Shown here: piece by piece, positions 53,176 to 61,269 of the stretch
Layout of the letters: each line of letters starts with the position of its first letter
Numbering within the stretch: the first letter of the stretch is position 1
Assembly (NCBI GenBank): GCA_044448905.1
Contig: JBIOHJ010000001.1
Span: forward strand, 1 to 61,282
DNA length: 61,282 nucleotides
Direction of reading: 5' to 3'
Origin: JBIOHJ01 sp044448905
GTDB taxonomy: Bacteria; Bacteroidota; Bacteroidia; AKYH767-A; OLB10
Position numbers and translations under genes: made by a program
The notes under the pieces: model-generated
Databases searched by the model: none
What the model saw: the letters and a program-made list of their open reading frames with translations, nothing else
What the model was told of the DNA's origin: nothing

Positions 53176-54087
53176 TCACCCGATCTTCCAAATTATAACT
53201 GAACGATCGTCACCGGCAGAAATAAAAAAATCATTTTTCCAAAGCAGCGTATTTACTGAATTTAAATGCCCGCCTGATCTTTCTATATCAAGGCGAACTA
53301 TGACTTCAAATTTTTCCGCATCCCATATTTTAATTGTTTTATCCCGGCTGGCAGTTGCAAAGAATTTTTTATCCGGACTGAATTCAATTGAATAGATAGC
53401 ATAGTTATGTGCCGGAATGGATTTTATTAATGAATAATTATTCTTCACATCAAAAATATTAAGATGTGCATCGCGCGAACCGGAGAATAAAAAATTTCCA
53501 TCAGGAGAATATTGAACAGTATTGACTGAAAATTTTTGCTGATGCGCCAGCCATCTTTTTTTCTGTTCGAATGATGGCAATTCAAACACACAAATACTTC
53601 CGTCACCACAGCCAATAGCTATTTCTTTTTGTGAGGGATGAACCGCAATGCTTCTTAATTTTTCATCGGCAAGCTTAAAAGCTTTTATCAGTGAAAGATC
53701 ATCGAGCTTACTTACAGAAAAAGAACCATCACCACCTGCCGAAAATAATAAATTATGCTCCTGCGAAAAATTAATATCAAAAACTGCAGCGCTATGATAT
53801 TTAAGCAGGCGAATTTCCTTTCGTGAAACAAGATCAATTATATGCATTCCCCCGGCTGATTGCCCGACCAATAAAATTTTCTTTTCCGGAATTAATTTCA
53901 GCGAGTAAATTATTTCAGGAACATTGGCAAGCATTTGTCCCGCGTCAGGGTTTTTTAAGTCCCACTCGGCAATAATACGATCGCTGCCTCCGGAGAAAAA
54001 TTTATTTTCATCCAAAGAATTTTCAAGAGCATAAACTGCCCCGGTGTGACCTGCAAATTGTGAAATCTTTTTTACTACTATCTGCAT
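53176..54087 (-). CDS. WD40 repeat protein
   Basis: A 303-residue propeller with seven WD40 repeats. The clearest are GHTGAVYALENSLDENKFFSGGSD (shortened: GHTGAVYAL...FFSGGSDRIIAEWD), FLFSGSRDAHLNIFD, FFATASRDKTIKIWD and FFISAGDDRSVIIWKI. There is no signal peptide, so it is a cytosolic scaffold for protein contacts. Genes of this type next to DUF3109 occur in other Bacteroidota genomes as far as I recall, but a joint role is not known. It is divergent from the rhomboid gene. Confidence 0.9.
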   Translation of the reverse strand: MQIVVKKISQFAGHTGAVYALENSLDENKFFSGGSDRIIAEWDLKNPDAGQMLANVPEIIYSLKLIPEKKILLVGQSAGGMHIIDLVSRKEIRLLKYHSAAVFDINFSQEHNLLFSAGGDGSFSVSKLDDLSLIKAFKLADEKLRSIAVHPSQKEIAIGCGDGSICVFELPSFEQKKRWLAHQQKFSVNTVQYSPDGNFLFSGSRDAHLNIFDVKNNYSLIKSIPAHNYAIYSIEFSPDKKFFATASRDKTIKIWDAEKFEVIVRLDIERSGGHLNSVNTLLWKNDFFISAGDDRSVIIWKIG

Positions 54088-54133
54088 AATGGCTGCAAGT
54101 TAAATTAAAATTGAATAATTACTTTTGAATCGA

Positions 54134-54832
54134 ATGAACCCCGAACAAAAGCTAATTATCAAAAGTTTTATTCCTCCATTATTTTTTGTCGCATTCATAT
54201 GGCTGGTAAAAATTATTGAAATAACAGTTCCCGTTAATTTAGATAAATACGGGGTGTTTCCCCGCGATCTTGCCGGATTAACCGGAATTATTGCTACCCC
54301 GCTTATCCATGCCGATTTTGAACATTTGATTTCTAACTCCATCCCGCTTTTGATTCTTGGTGCCGGTTTGGTTTATTTTTATAAAGAGATTGCGCTGAAA
54401 GTTTTTTTGCTCATTTATTTTCTCAGCGGATTCTGGCTTTGGCTGATTGGCAGAGAGAGTTATCATATTGGTGCAAGCGGAGTGGTATATGGATTGATTA
54501 CCTTTTTATTTTTCAGCGGAATATTTCGTAAACACACGGGGCTTATGGCGCTTTCGCTGGTTGTTGTTTTTTTATATGGCGGATTAGTGTGGGGAATTTT
54601 TCCGTTGTTTAAACAGATGTCGTGGGAAGGTCATTTGTGTGGTTCGATAGCCGGAATACTTTTAGCTTTTGTTTATCGCAAAGAGGGCCCGCAAAAAAAA
54701 GTGTATGAATGGGAGCTGGAGGAGGAAGAAGAGGAAAGCAAGAAAGAGATTGAATTCAAAAGTGATATTGCAGAAGAAAAAACAAATATTAATTATGTTT
54801 ACAAAAAAGATGATGATGAAAGTAAACCTTAA
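54134..54832 (+). CDS. rhomboid-family intramembrane serine protease
   Basis: A 232-residue rhomboid with six membrane segments. The catalytic Ser is in GASGVVYGL and the His in WEGHLCGSIAG, with the oxyanion HADFEHLISNSIPLL motif of the first loop. It cleaves membrane proteins in the bilayer; the substrate is unknown. A long charged cytosolic tail (about 195-232, WELEEEEEESKKEIEFKSD) is unusual in length. The ATG at 54134 is preferred over the TTG at 54125. The epimerase gene follows after 3 bases, so the two are one transcript. Confidence 0.92.
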   Translation: MNPEQKLIIKSFIPPLFFVAFIWLVKIIEITVPVNLDKYGVFPRDLAGLTGIIATPLIHADFEHLISNSIPLLILGAGLVYFYKEIALKVFLLIYFLSGFWLWLIGRESYHIGASGVVYGLITFLFFSGIFRKHTGLMALSLVVVFLYGGLVWGIFPLFKQMSWEGHLCGSIAGILLAFVYRKEGPQKKVYEWELEEEEEESKKEIEFKSDIAEEKTNINYVYKKDDDESKP

Positions 54833-54835
54833 AGT

Positions 54836-55237
54836 ATGAATAAAATCGAACACATCGGAATAGCAGTAAAGAATCTTGAAGAATCCAATAAGCTTTTTGC
54901 AAAACTTCTTGGGTTCAGCCATTATAAAATTGAAGATGTTGAGCTTGAAAAAGTGAAAACCTCATTTTTCAAAACCGGGGAAACTAAATTAGAATTGCTG
55001 GAAGCCACTTCTCCTGAAAGCGCCATTTACAAATTTGTTGAGAAAAGAGGCGAAGGGCTACATCATATAGCATTTGCTGTAACCGATATTCGTGCTGAAA
55101 TGAAAAGATTGAAAGAAGAAGGATTTATTTTACTCCGTGATGAGCCAATGCCCGGAGCCGATAATAAGCTGGTTTGTTTTTTACATCCAAAATCAACCAA
55201 TTCGGTTTTGATTGAGTTGTGTGAGGAGATGAAATGA
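54836..55237 (+). CDS. mce: methylmalonyl-CoA epimerase
   Basis: A 133-residue VOC-fold enzyme that interconverts the (R) and (S) forms of methylmalonyl-CoA in the propionate/succinate route. Metal ligands and the core are visible: His in IEHIGIAVKNLEE, LELLEATSPESAI, His in GEGLHHIAFAVTDI, and the end SVLIELCEEMK with the last Glu ligand. Length and order match the family. The mutase genes are not nearby. It follows the rhomboid gene closely and ends 2 bases from the convergent HAD gene. Confidence 0.95.
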   Translation: MNKIEHIGIAVKNLEESNKLFAKLLGFSHYKIEDVELEKVKTSFFKTGETKLELLEATSPESAIYKFVEKRGEGLHHIAFAVTDIRAEMKRLKEEGFILLRDEPMPGADNKLVCFLHPKSTNSVLIELCEEMK

Positions 55238-55238
55238 G

Positions 55239-55262
55239 TTTAAAGTTTAAAGTTTAAAGTTT
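55239..55262. repeat. AAAGTTT tandem repeat at two gene ends
   Basis: Three copies of TTTAAAG directly behind the epimerase stop, read on the minus strand as ACTTTAAACTTTAAACTTTA. The repeat supplies the last residues (TLNFKL) and the stop codon of the HAD gene at 55240. Confidence 0.6.
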
Positions 55263-55887
55263 TTAAAAAAATTTCCTGAAGCAATTTTTTTAAGTCAGAG
55301 TTTTTGGTATCAAGATGAAAAGAGGTTAAACCGGCTTTTCTTGCACCTTCAACATGTTGAATAGAGTCGTCAATAAAAATAGTTTGGGAATAATCTAAAT
55401 TATTTTCGTTCATAACCAAATTGAAAATTTCAGCATCGGGTTTGCGCATTTTCAGAAAACAGCTGTAATATATTTTTTCGAACAAATTATCAAAAGCATT
55501 TTTGCCGAAATCGTTTTCAAAAAGCTTTGTAAACTCAGTAATGTGAATTGTGTTGGTATTGCTGAGGAGGAAGAGCCTGTATTTTCTTTTCAGCCCTACA
55601 AGAAAGTTGAATCTTTCTTTTGGAATGGTAAGGATTAATGAATTCCAGGCTTCATCTATTTGCTCGTCAGAAATATGAGCTGAAAAACTTTTGCGAATTT
55701 CATTCCTGAATTCATCATCTGAAATAATTCCCTTTTCGTAATTATCAAAAAAGTGTTCCTGCTTTTTTTGAGAATACACTTCGTCAAAATTTTTTATTCC
55801 GAGTTCTTTAAACGCTGCGGCTGTGTTTTCATAACTCACATCAAGTATAACACCTCCGAGGTCGAGAATAATATTTTTGACAATCAT
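55240..55887 (-). CDS. HAD-superfamily hydrolase
   Basis: A 215-residue HAD phosphatase of subfamily IA. Motif I is LDLGGVILDVS with the nucleophile Asp near residue 10, motif II Ser/Thr in FLLSNTNTIHI, motif III Lys in LKMRKPDAEIF and motif IV in FIDDSIQHVEGAR. The GG form of motif I is common in the haloacid dehalogenase-like IA group. Substrate unknown; probably a phosphorylated small molecule. The C-terminal TLNFKL and the stop are encoded by a dispersed AAAGTTT repeat, so the native end may have been altered. It is convergent with mce and followed upstream by the tRNA. Confidence 0.88.
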   Translation of the reverse strand: MIVKNIILDLGGVILDVSYENTAAAFKELGIKNFDEVYSQKKQEHFFDNYEKGIISDDEFRNEIRKSFSAHISDEQIDEAWNSLILTIPKERFNFLVGLKRKYRLFLLSNTNTIHITEFTKLFENDFGKNAFDNLFEKIYYSCFLKMRKPDAEIFNLVMNENNLDYSQTIFIDDSIQHVEGARKAGLTSFHLDTKNSDLKKLLQEIFLKTLNFKL

Positions 55888-55897
55888 TTCATGCTTG

Positions 55898-55971
55898 TGG
55901 GCCTACTTGGGCTCGAACCAAGGACCACCTGATTATGAGTCAGGTGCTCTAACCAACTGAGCTATAGGCCC
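55898..55971 (-). tRNA. tRNA with anticodon CAT (Met, or Ile with lysidine)
   Basis: A complete 74-base cloverleaf on the minus strand: acceptor GGGCCTA paired with TAGGCCC, D arm AGCTCAGTTGGTTAGAGC, anticodon arm CCTGA-CTCATAA-TCAGG with anticodon CAT (plus-strand 55935-55937), T arm with GGTTCGAGCC, discriminator A. CCA is not encoded. CAT serves elongator Met or, after lysidine modification, Ile; identity elements cannot settle it here. It is not an initiator, since position 1-72 pairs G-C. Confidence 0.93.
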
Positions 55972-56002
55972 GGAATTTAATAAGAGGTGCGAAAGTATAT
56001 AT

Positions 56003-56833
56003 TTAGCTGCTATTTGACAAAGCATTTTTCTTCACCACCACAGCCGAAACATAAATACTTACTTCATACAAAAGGAACAGGGGAATAGCTACCAGGAGCT
56101 GGCTGGTAATGTCGGGCGATGGAGTAATCAGTGCTGCAACAATTAAGTTAACCACCATGGCATGCCTGCGGTACCTGCGCATGAACTGCGGAGTGATTAA
56201 CCCGATTTTGGAAAGGAAATAAACTACGATGGGTAATTCGAAAACGATGCCCGAAGCAAAGGTGAGGATGGTAACAGTAGAGATGTACGAATCGAGGTTA
56301 ATTTGATTTTTCACTTCGGTGCTTACCTGGTAGCTTCCTAAAAAGTTTATTGACATGGGGCTTATAATAAAATAGCCGAATAAAACCCCCGTAAAAAAAA
56401 GTATTGACGCGAAAAATACAATGCCTGTCGAATAGGATTTTTCTTTTTGTGTTAACGCGGGTTTAATAAACCGCCATAGCTCCCACAATAAATATGGAAA
56501 GCCTAAAACAATGCCGGTTACGATGGCAACCCAAACATGCAGGGAAAACTGCCCCGTCATTGAAATGTTGATTAGCGTAAACGGAACTTCGGTAATGCAT
56601 ATATCAATAGAAAATTTTTCGCTAAGCCAGCACAGGGCCCGATAGGTTGGAAAATGCGGATTGCGGGGCCCGAAAATAACGGTGTCGAAAATGAAACTCT
56701 TATTAATGAATGCAACAATGGCTATGGTAACAACGGCTAATACCGAACGTACCAAATGCCAGCGCAACGCCTCGAGATGATCGAGGAACGACATTTCGGT
56801 ATTGGGATCGGCTTTTTTGAAAAATCGGGACAT
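56003..56833 (-). CDS. tatC: twin-arginine translocase subunit TatC
   Basis: A 276-residue inner-membrane protein with six spans, the receptor for twin-arginine signal peptides. The N-terminal EMSFLDHLEALRWHLVRSV (shortened: SFLDHLEALRWHL) and WRFIKPALTQKEK motifs are typical. ATG 56833 is chosen: the frame is open to 56902, but those 23 residues (SLLIAHCSLLIGHYLLL-like) come from a tandem repeat (56843-56972) and are not part of the family. No TatA gene is adjacent. The tRNA lies downstream on the same strand. Confidence 0.95.
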   Translation of the reverse strand: MSRFFKKADPNTEMSFLDHLEALRWHLVRSVLAVVTIAIVAFINKSFIFDTVIFGPRNPHFPTYRALCWLSEKFSIDICITEVPFTLINISMTGQFSLHVWVAIVTGIVLGFPYLLWELWRFIKPALTQKEKSYSTGIVFFASILFFTGVLFGYFIISPMSINFLGSYQVSTEVKNQINLDSYISTVTILTFASGIVFELPIVVYFLSKIGLITPQFMRRYRRHAMVVNLIVAALITPSPDITSQLLVAIPLFLLYEVSIYVSAVVVKKNALSNSS

Positions 56834-56842
56834 AAGTAATAA

Positions 56843-56972
56843 GTAATGACCAATGAGCAATGAGCAATGAGCAATGAGCAATGACCAATAATCAATGAGC
56901 AATAATCAATGAGCAATGAGCAATGACCAATGAGCAATGAGCAATGAGCAATGTTCAATGTTCAATAGTCAA
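56843..56972. repeat. CAATGAG tandem repeat upstream of tatC
   Basis: A run of about 17 copies of a 7-base unit, mostly CAATGAG, with CAATGAC, CAATAAT, CAATGTT and CAATAGT variants. It is open in all minus frames over most of its length and gives SLLIAHC-like residues. The rest of the 56834-57150 spacer shows no gene. Confidence 0.85.
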
Positions 56973-57150
56973 TCTATAATGGTGTAATATTAATTAATCC
57001 TGTTAAATATACTGTTTTCAGCTATTTACGGGGGATGGTTTTTAGCTTATTAAATTTTTTCAAAAGAAAGAACATTTTGATTTATGTATCGTAAAAACAT
57101 GGCATCTAACAGAATAGACTATTTATTAATCAAAACAAATCATAAATAAA

Positions 57151-59211
57151 ATGGGTTTCAGAAAATCAAATCAACAGGGCAAACCGGGAGTGAAATTTCT
57201 TTTAAGAATTCGCCAGAGAACTGCAATCAGGTTAGTAACGGCAACTTTAGGCTTTGCGGGATTATTAACCGTTTCAATTTTTGTATCAATCTATTTCGGG
57301 CCCAACAAAAAAGCTTTTGCAACAACTAATGAAACGTTGAGCACGGGTTCGTTTATTATTAATATGGGCATTACTCCTCAAACCTATGCGAACGGAATGA
57401 AGCCGTACGGAATGATTTACGATCTTATCATAAAATATACCGTCCCGATAAAATGGGTTATTGAACCGACTAAAGCTAAAGACGGAACTGATTTTACTTA
57501 CAACGGAACCAATTATAAAGGAGGCCCTTTTATTATACAGGCTGAATTTATTACTTCCACAGTGGCTTCGCGCATCTCGTATTGGCAAACTCAAGGGGTA
57601 CAGGGAGTATATACAACGGATGCCATAACCGTCCCCGTTTATACAACGCTTACGAGCTTTCCGAATCTTATGATTGATTCGTTATCGTCAAATCAAAATA
57701 TTGCTGTTACTTATTTCAATAATGCAGGCATCCCCCCGAGCGCATATGGAATTGGCAAGCCCGCGAGCTTAAACGCATGTCATGATGTGTGGGTAAATCC
57801 TCATGGCGATCCACGATGGGCCGATTACTCTTACCTGTATAATTTCGTTACGGTTCAAAAATCGTATATCTGGCTGCAATGCCATTCGGGAAGTGTTATG
57901 GAAGGCTGTTATAATTACCTTCTGCCAACCCAGCAATTAAATTATTTATCTACTAAAGGGCTAAAGTGCTGGAAAGGCGGGGGCGGTTTCAATTGCGATG
58001 CTTTAATTACCGAATCGCATGCAACGTCATCGACCGCGCCTTATACTTATTATTATCCCTCAGATCCCATCATGCAATTTATGGGTAACATGTCGAACCC
58101 AACGCAGCATGGTTCGGAACAATGGTACCAACCCATGTCGACCGGGGCATGGAGGGGAACTACCAAGAGGCTGGTAACTACCGCTACAGGCGCATCGCCT
58201 AATGAAGGCGTGCTGATGGCTTACGGCCCCGGTTATGGTACTGCCGGAAACGGGCTGGTTATGTACACGGCAGGGCATGATTTGAATTCGGGTGGCGGAA
58301 CAGTTTCGGACTGGGTTGCCGCACAACGTTCGTTTTTGAACTATTGCTGGATTGCCGGGCAGGCAAAGGTGCCATTATTTGTTTCTTACTCCATACCGGT
58401 AACGTTTGTGGGTTTGCGAAGACAAGCGGTTTCGGCAACGGTATCGAGCGGCACACCACCTTATACTTACCTGTGGACTTCGACAATAGGTGGCGAATTT
58501 GTGGATCCAACGGCTGCATCAACCTATTTTATTCCTCCCAATCCTGACCCGGGCCCCATATCGGGAGTGCTGCAATGCATTGTTACGGACGCATGCGGAC
58601 GAAGAAATTTTATTTCTCAATTTATATCAATTACTAACAGCCCATTACCCGTAACCCTCAGCTCGTTTGAAGCTAAAGCGCAAAATAATAAATCGGTATT
58701 GCTTAGCTGGACAACTGTTGCCGAAGTGAACAATGATTATTTTACGATTGAACGTTCGGCTGACGGAAAGCATTTTACAGAGTTGACCCGCGTGGATGGC
58801 GTTGGCAACAGCACGGTTTTGCATAAGTATTCGTACACAGATAATTCGCCTTACAGCGGAAAATCTTTTTACCGCTTAATGCAAACCGATTTTGACGGTA
58901 CATGTGTATTATTTAAAATTGTTCCGGTAACGATTAAAGCAAATGACGAAACCAAAAGCACTGTAACGGTTTCGCCCAACCCGTTTAGTGATGAGTTTAC
59001 AGCTCAGTTTGAATGTTCCGAAAAGGAAGAAGTTACTATTAACCTGATCACGGCTAACGGGATAACAGCTTTTTCGGATAAAATAATTGCCGCTGAAGGA
59101 AATAACCTGTACCGGTTTAACGCGGCAGGTAAAATTCAACCCGGCACTTATCTTTTGAAAATAGGCAACAGCAGTACTGTTTTTGCAACCAAGAAGGTTA
59201 TTTGCCGGTAG
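57151..59211 (+). CDS. large secreted protein with T9SS sorting domain
   Basis: A 686-residue protein. An unusually late hydrophobic segment (about 33-55, TLGFAGLLTVSIFVSIYFG) is preceded by about 30 basic residues, a long-n-region signal peptide or anchor. Residues 60-430 form a domain I do not recognise; it has CHDVWVNPHGDP, WLQCHSGSVMEG and GPGYGTAGNGLVMYTAGHD, and the last part is loosely like ThuA or class I amidotransferase-like folds. A PKD- or Ig-like domain (about 445-515) precedes a repeat of the fibronectin type, and the end (VSPNPFSDEFTAQF to TKKVICR) is a type A sorting domain. Surface-exposed; function unknown. Confidence 0.78.
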   Translation: MGFRKSNQQGKPGVKFLLRIRQRTAIRLVTATLGFAGLLTVSIFVSIYFGPNKKAFATTNETLSTGSFIINMGITPQTYANGMKPYGMIYDLIIKYTVPIKWVIEPTKAKDGTDFTYNGTNYKGGPFIIQAEFITSTVASRISYWQTQGVQGVYTTDAITVPVYTTLTSFPNLMIDSLSSNQNIAVTYFNNAGIPPSAYGIGKPASLNACHDVWVNPHGDPRWADYSYLYNFVTVQKSYIWLQCHSGSVMEGCYNYLLPTQQLNYLSTKGLKCWKGGGGFNCDALITESHATSSTAPYTYYYPSDPIMQFMGNMSNPTQHGSEQWYQPMSTGAWRGTTKRLVTTATGASPNEGVLMAYGPGYGTAGNGLVMYTAGHDLNSGGGTVSDWVAAQRSFLNYCWIAGQAKVPLFVSYSIPVTFVGLRRQAVSATVSSGTPPYTYLWTSTIGGEFVDPTAASTYFIPPNPDPGPISGVLQCIVTDACGRRNFISQFISITNSPLPVTLSSFEAKAQNNKSVLLSWTTVAEVNNDYFTIERSADGKHFTELTRVDGVGNSTVLHKYSYTDNSPYSGKSFYRLMQTDFDGTCVLFKIVPVTIKANDETKSTVTVSPNPFSDEFTAQFECSEKEEVTINLITANGITAFSDKIIAAEGNNLYRFNAAGKIQPGTYLLKIGNSSTVFATKKVICR

Positions 59212-59220
59212 TAGTTATTT

Positions 59221-59406
59221 CACCTGACGGGGGCTCCCGAAAAAAACGGGACAGGTGCGCGACCCGCCAAGAGAAATGAAAAGTTGAACGCAGAGACGCA
59301 AAGACGCAGAGGAATTATGAATTATGAATTATGAATGCAGGGTTCACGCAGAGTGCGCAGAGGTAACAAAAAAAACAACCTGACGGGGGCTGCGCGACCC
59401 GTCAGG
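59221..59406. repeat. cluster of dispersed repeats and hairpins
   Basis: In order: a hairpin CACCTG...CCCG-AAAAAAA-CGGG-A-CAGGTG (59221-59257); AACGCAGAGACGC-type repeat (59287-59312); AATTATG three times (59313-59333); CACGCAGAGTGCGCAGAGG (59346-59364); and a 9-bp perfect hairpin CCTGACGGG...CCCGTCAGG (59379-59406), which can end the minus-strand transcript of 59436. No gene in 59212-59435. Confidence 0.7.
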
Positions 59407-59435
59407 TGAAATGACCGCCAGGTTAATTCAAGGGG

Positions 59436-60383
59436 TTACACTTCTTCGCCATCATTTTCTTCTTCGGCACCTCCGCCAGCCGGGGCTCCTTCTTTTAACA
59501 TGGCAATGGTAAGCTTGGTAGTTTCACCGCTTATGACATTAAAATTTTGCATTGCCGGCTGGTAACCCGGCAGGTTTGTGGTAAGCGAGTGCGCGCCTTC
59601 GGTAAGATTTTGTACAAAGCTGTTGCCCAGCCCGGAGCTGCGCCTGTTAATGCTGCCGTCAACTTTAATTTTTATATGCGCAACGGGCTTGCCGGTTGTT
59701 TGGTCAACAAATTTTGCCTGCAGCGCGCGTTTCTGGGTGGGGCTGTTAACAATAACGCGCGCGTTAAAATATTGCGTATAAAAATCGGGGTTGGTGATGC
59801 GAAACAGCTCCATGCCGCCATCAATTTGTTCCTCGAGAAGCGTAGTGGTTTGGTCAAACAGGGGTCGAAGCTGCTCGGTGGCTGCGCTGGTTTCGCTCAC
59901 TGCTGCGCGCGGCTTGCCAATGTATGCTGCATAATCAGTAATGGCTGTACCCAATGCCGTAGTCATGGGTCCCGTTAACCCGAAAGGCAAAACCGCAACT
60001 GCATTGGCAACAGCCGCTTCATGAACCTGTACAGCCATGCCCGATAATTCGTTATCGCGCGCCTTTGTAAGTTCGGTGCGTGTAAAATTTACTATTTGAA
60101 GCAGCTCGCGGTTGTTAACCTGTGAAGCATAAAATCCAATAATTTTTGCTGCGGCAAAAGTTTGCTCTTCCAAACTCTGTCTTTTATTTTGCTTATCCTC
60201 TGCAACACCTGTTTTGTCTGCGTCCTGTATGTCACGCAGGTCTGCAATGGCATCTATATTTGTTTCAAAGGTGTTAACGGCTGCAGTAAACGGTACATTG
60301 GCTGTCCATACAGCATTGTGAGTTTGCAACACATCATCGGTTGCCTGGTACATGTTAAGGATGTCTTCCTGGGTTTTGTTCAT
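59436..60383 (-). CDS. helical protein with C-terminal PEGA-like domain
   Basis: A 315-residue protein without signal peptide. Residues 1-200 are helical and Ala-rich (SLEEQTFAAAKIIGFYASQVN; AVSETSAATEQLRPLFDQTT, each shortened from longer runs). Residues 208-297 look like a carboxypeptidase-regulatory or PEGA-type beta domain (ALQAKFVDQTTGKPVAHIKI, GLGNSFVQNLTEGAHSLTT). The end is Gly/Glu-rich and disordered. I do not know its function. It resembles in layout the gene at 3715: helical N-part, beta C-part, minus strand, no signal peptide and a tandem array directly upstream (60444-60690). Confidence 0.7.
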   Translation of the reverse strand: MNKTQEDILNMYQATDDVLQTHNAVWTANVPFTAAVNTFETNIDAIADLRDIQDADKTGVAEDKQNKRQSLEEQTFAAAKIIGFYASQVNNRELLQIVNFTRTELTKARDNELSGMAVQVHEAAVANAVAVLPFGLTGPMTTALGTAITDYAAYIGKPRAAVSETSAATEQLRPLFDQTTTLLEEQIDGGMELFRITNPDFYTQYFNARVIVNSPTQKRALQAKFVDQTTGKPVAHIKIKVDGSINRRSSGLGNSFVQNLTEGAHSLTTNLPGYQPAMQNFNVISGETTKLTIAMLKEGAPAGGGAEEENDGEEV

Positions 60384-60443
60384 GATAGTTTAATTTTTAA
60401 GGTTTGAAATATATTTTATTGAAATTGATTTAACAGATGAATG

Positions 60444-60690
60444 AATTGCTTAACCCGATGATGCGATTGCTTAACCCGATGATGCGATTGCTTAACCCGA
60501 TGACGCGATTGCTTAACCCGATGATACGATTGCTTAACCCGATGTCGCGATTGCTTAACCCGATGACGCGATTGCTTAACCCGATGACGCGATTGCTTAA
60601 CCCGATGACGCGATTGCTTAACCCGATGATGCGATTGCTTAACCCGATGACGCGATTGCTTTAACCGATGACATCATTGCTTAAAATCAA
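60444..60690. repeat. tandem array of about eleven 21-bp units
   Basis: Ten near-perfect copies of ATTGCTTAACCCGATGAYGCG are followed by one degenerate unit and a partial one. The variable bases fall in the same place each time (ATG, ACG, ATA or TCG before CGATTGC). The unit is seven codons, with no stop in the plus frame, which would read LLNPMTR. The array begins 60 bases upstream of the start of 59436-60383, and no spacers separate the units. 60691-60784 shows nothing else. Confidence 0.85.
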
Positions 60691-60784
60691 CAGCCCCATC
60701 CATTTCATCAAAGAACAGGCAGCAAATATAAATTGACAGTAAGGGCAGAAAAGGGCAAAAAGTAACCCAAATGAAAAAGCCGGG

Positions 60785-61030
60785 TTATTTATTTTTAATG
60801 CCTAAACATACCCGCTTTATTTTTTTAATCCCGCTATGGCTGTAACCCGACTGCGAATTAATGTCTTTGTATTTTAAATTCTCACCAATTCCTTTTTCGG
60901 CTTGCTGCAAATTGTGCTCATGCAAAAGCGAACTCCAGGTAAAACGCTCATCACCATAATAGAATTCAAATTCGCGCACCGTTTCAATGGGAACATGCTG
61001 TAAAATGTGGTTTAGCTTATGACGGTTCAT
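60785..61030 (-). CDS. small protein of unknown function
   Basis: An 81-residue basic protein (MNRHKLNHILQHVPIETVRE then FEFYYGDERFTWSSLLHEHN) with no signal peptide or known motif. ATG 61030 is chosen over 61093: the 21 extra residues form a short hydrophobic run in an otherwise soluble protein. The C-terminal 20 residues are Lys-rich (GIKKIKRVCLGIKNK). It lies beside repeats on both sides and may not be expressed, but its reading frame is clean. Confidence 0.45.
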   Translation of the reverse strand: MNRHKLNHILQHVPIETVREFEFYYGDERFTWSSLLHEHNLQQAEKGIGENLKYKDINSQSGYSHSGIKKIKRVCLGIKNK

Positions 61031-61131
61031 GACTCCAACCAAAACAGTATGTAAATATAAAAAAAAGTGAAAAGGAAAAAGTTCGCCTGACAAAATAGGA
61101 TTATAAGGAGGTTGCTTAAACTAAAGGTTGA

Positions 61132-61219
61132 AGGTAGGGAATTCCGCACATGCAGGTAGGGATAATTTTTTTAATGTGAGAAAAATGAATACTTTAGCTT
61201 TTTATTAGGTAGGGATAAT
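61132..61219. repeat. three AGGTAGGGA copies
   Basis: AGGTAGGGATAAT at 61154-61166 and 61207-61219 are identical 13-mers; AGGTAGGGA at 61132-61140 is a partial copy. They lie between the small gene at 60785 and the hairpin at 61250, in a stretch without a gene. Confidence 0.5.
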
Positions 61220-61249
61220 ATAATGTTATGCGCCATTCGTGGCTACACA

Positions 61250-61269
61250 GCGACTTCAAACGGAGTTGC
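61250..61269. other. hairpin near the window end
   Basis: GCGACTTC-AAAC-GGAGTTGC: eight pairs with two wobbles. It follows GTTATGCGCC (61226-61235). The two together look like a structured element cut by the window edge; an RNA gene or recombination site cannot be told apart here. Confidence 0.35.

Noticed and set aside
60437..60664. Plus-strand frame of 75 residues made of LLNPMxR repeats
   Set aside because: It is only the translation of a 21-bp array; unit length divisible by three keeps it open. No signal for expression.
60444..60690. Possible CRISPR array
   Set aside because: Units are contiguous, 21 bp and without spacers; no cas gene in the window.
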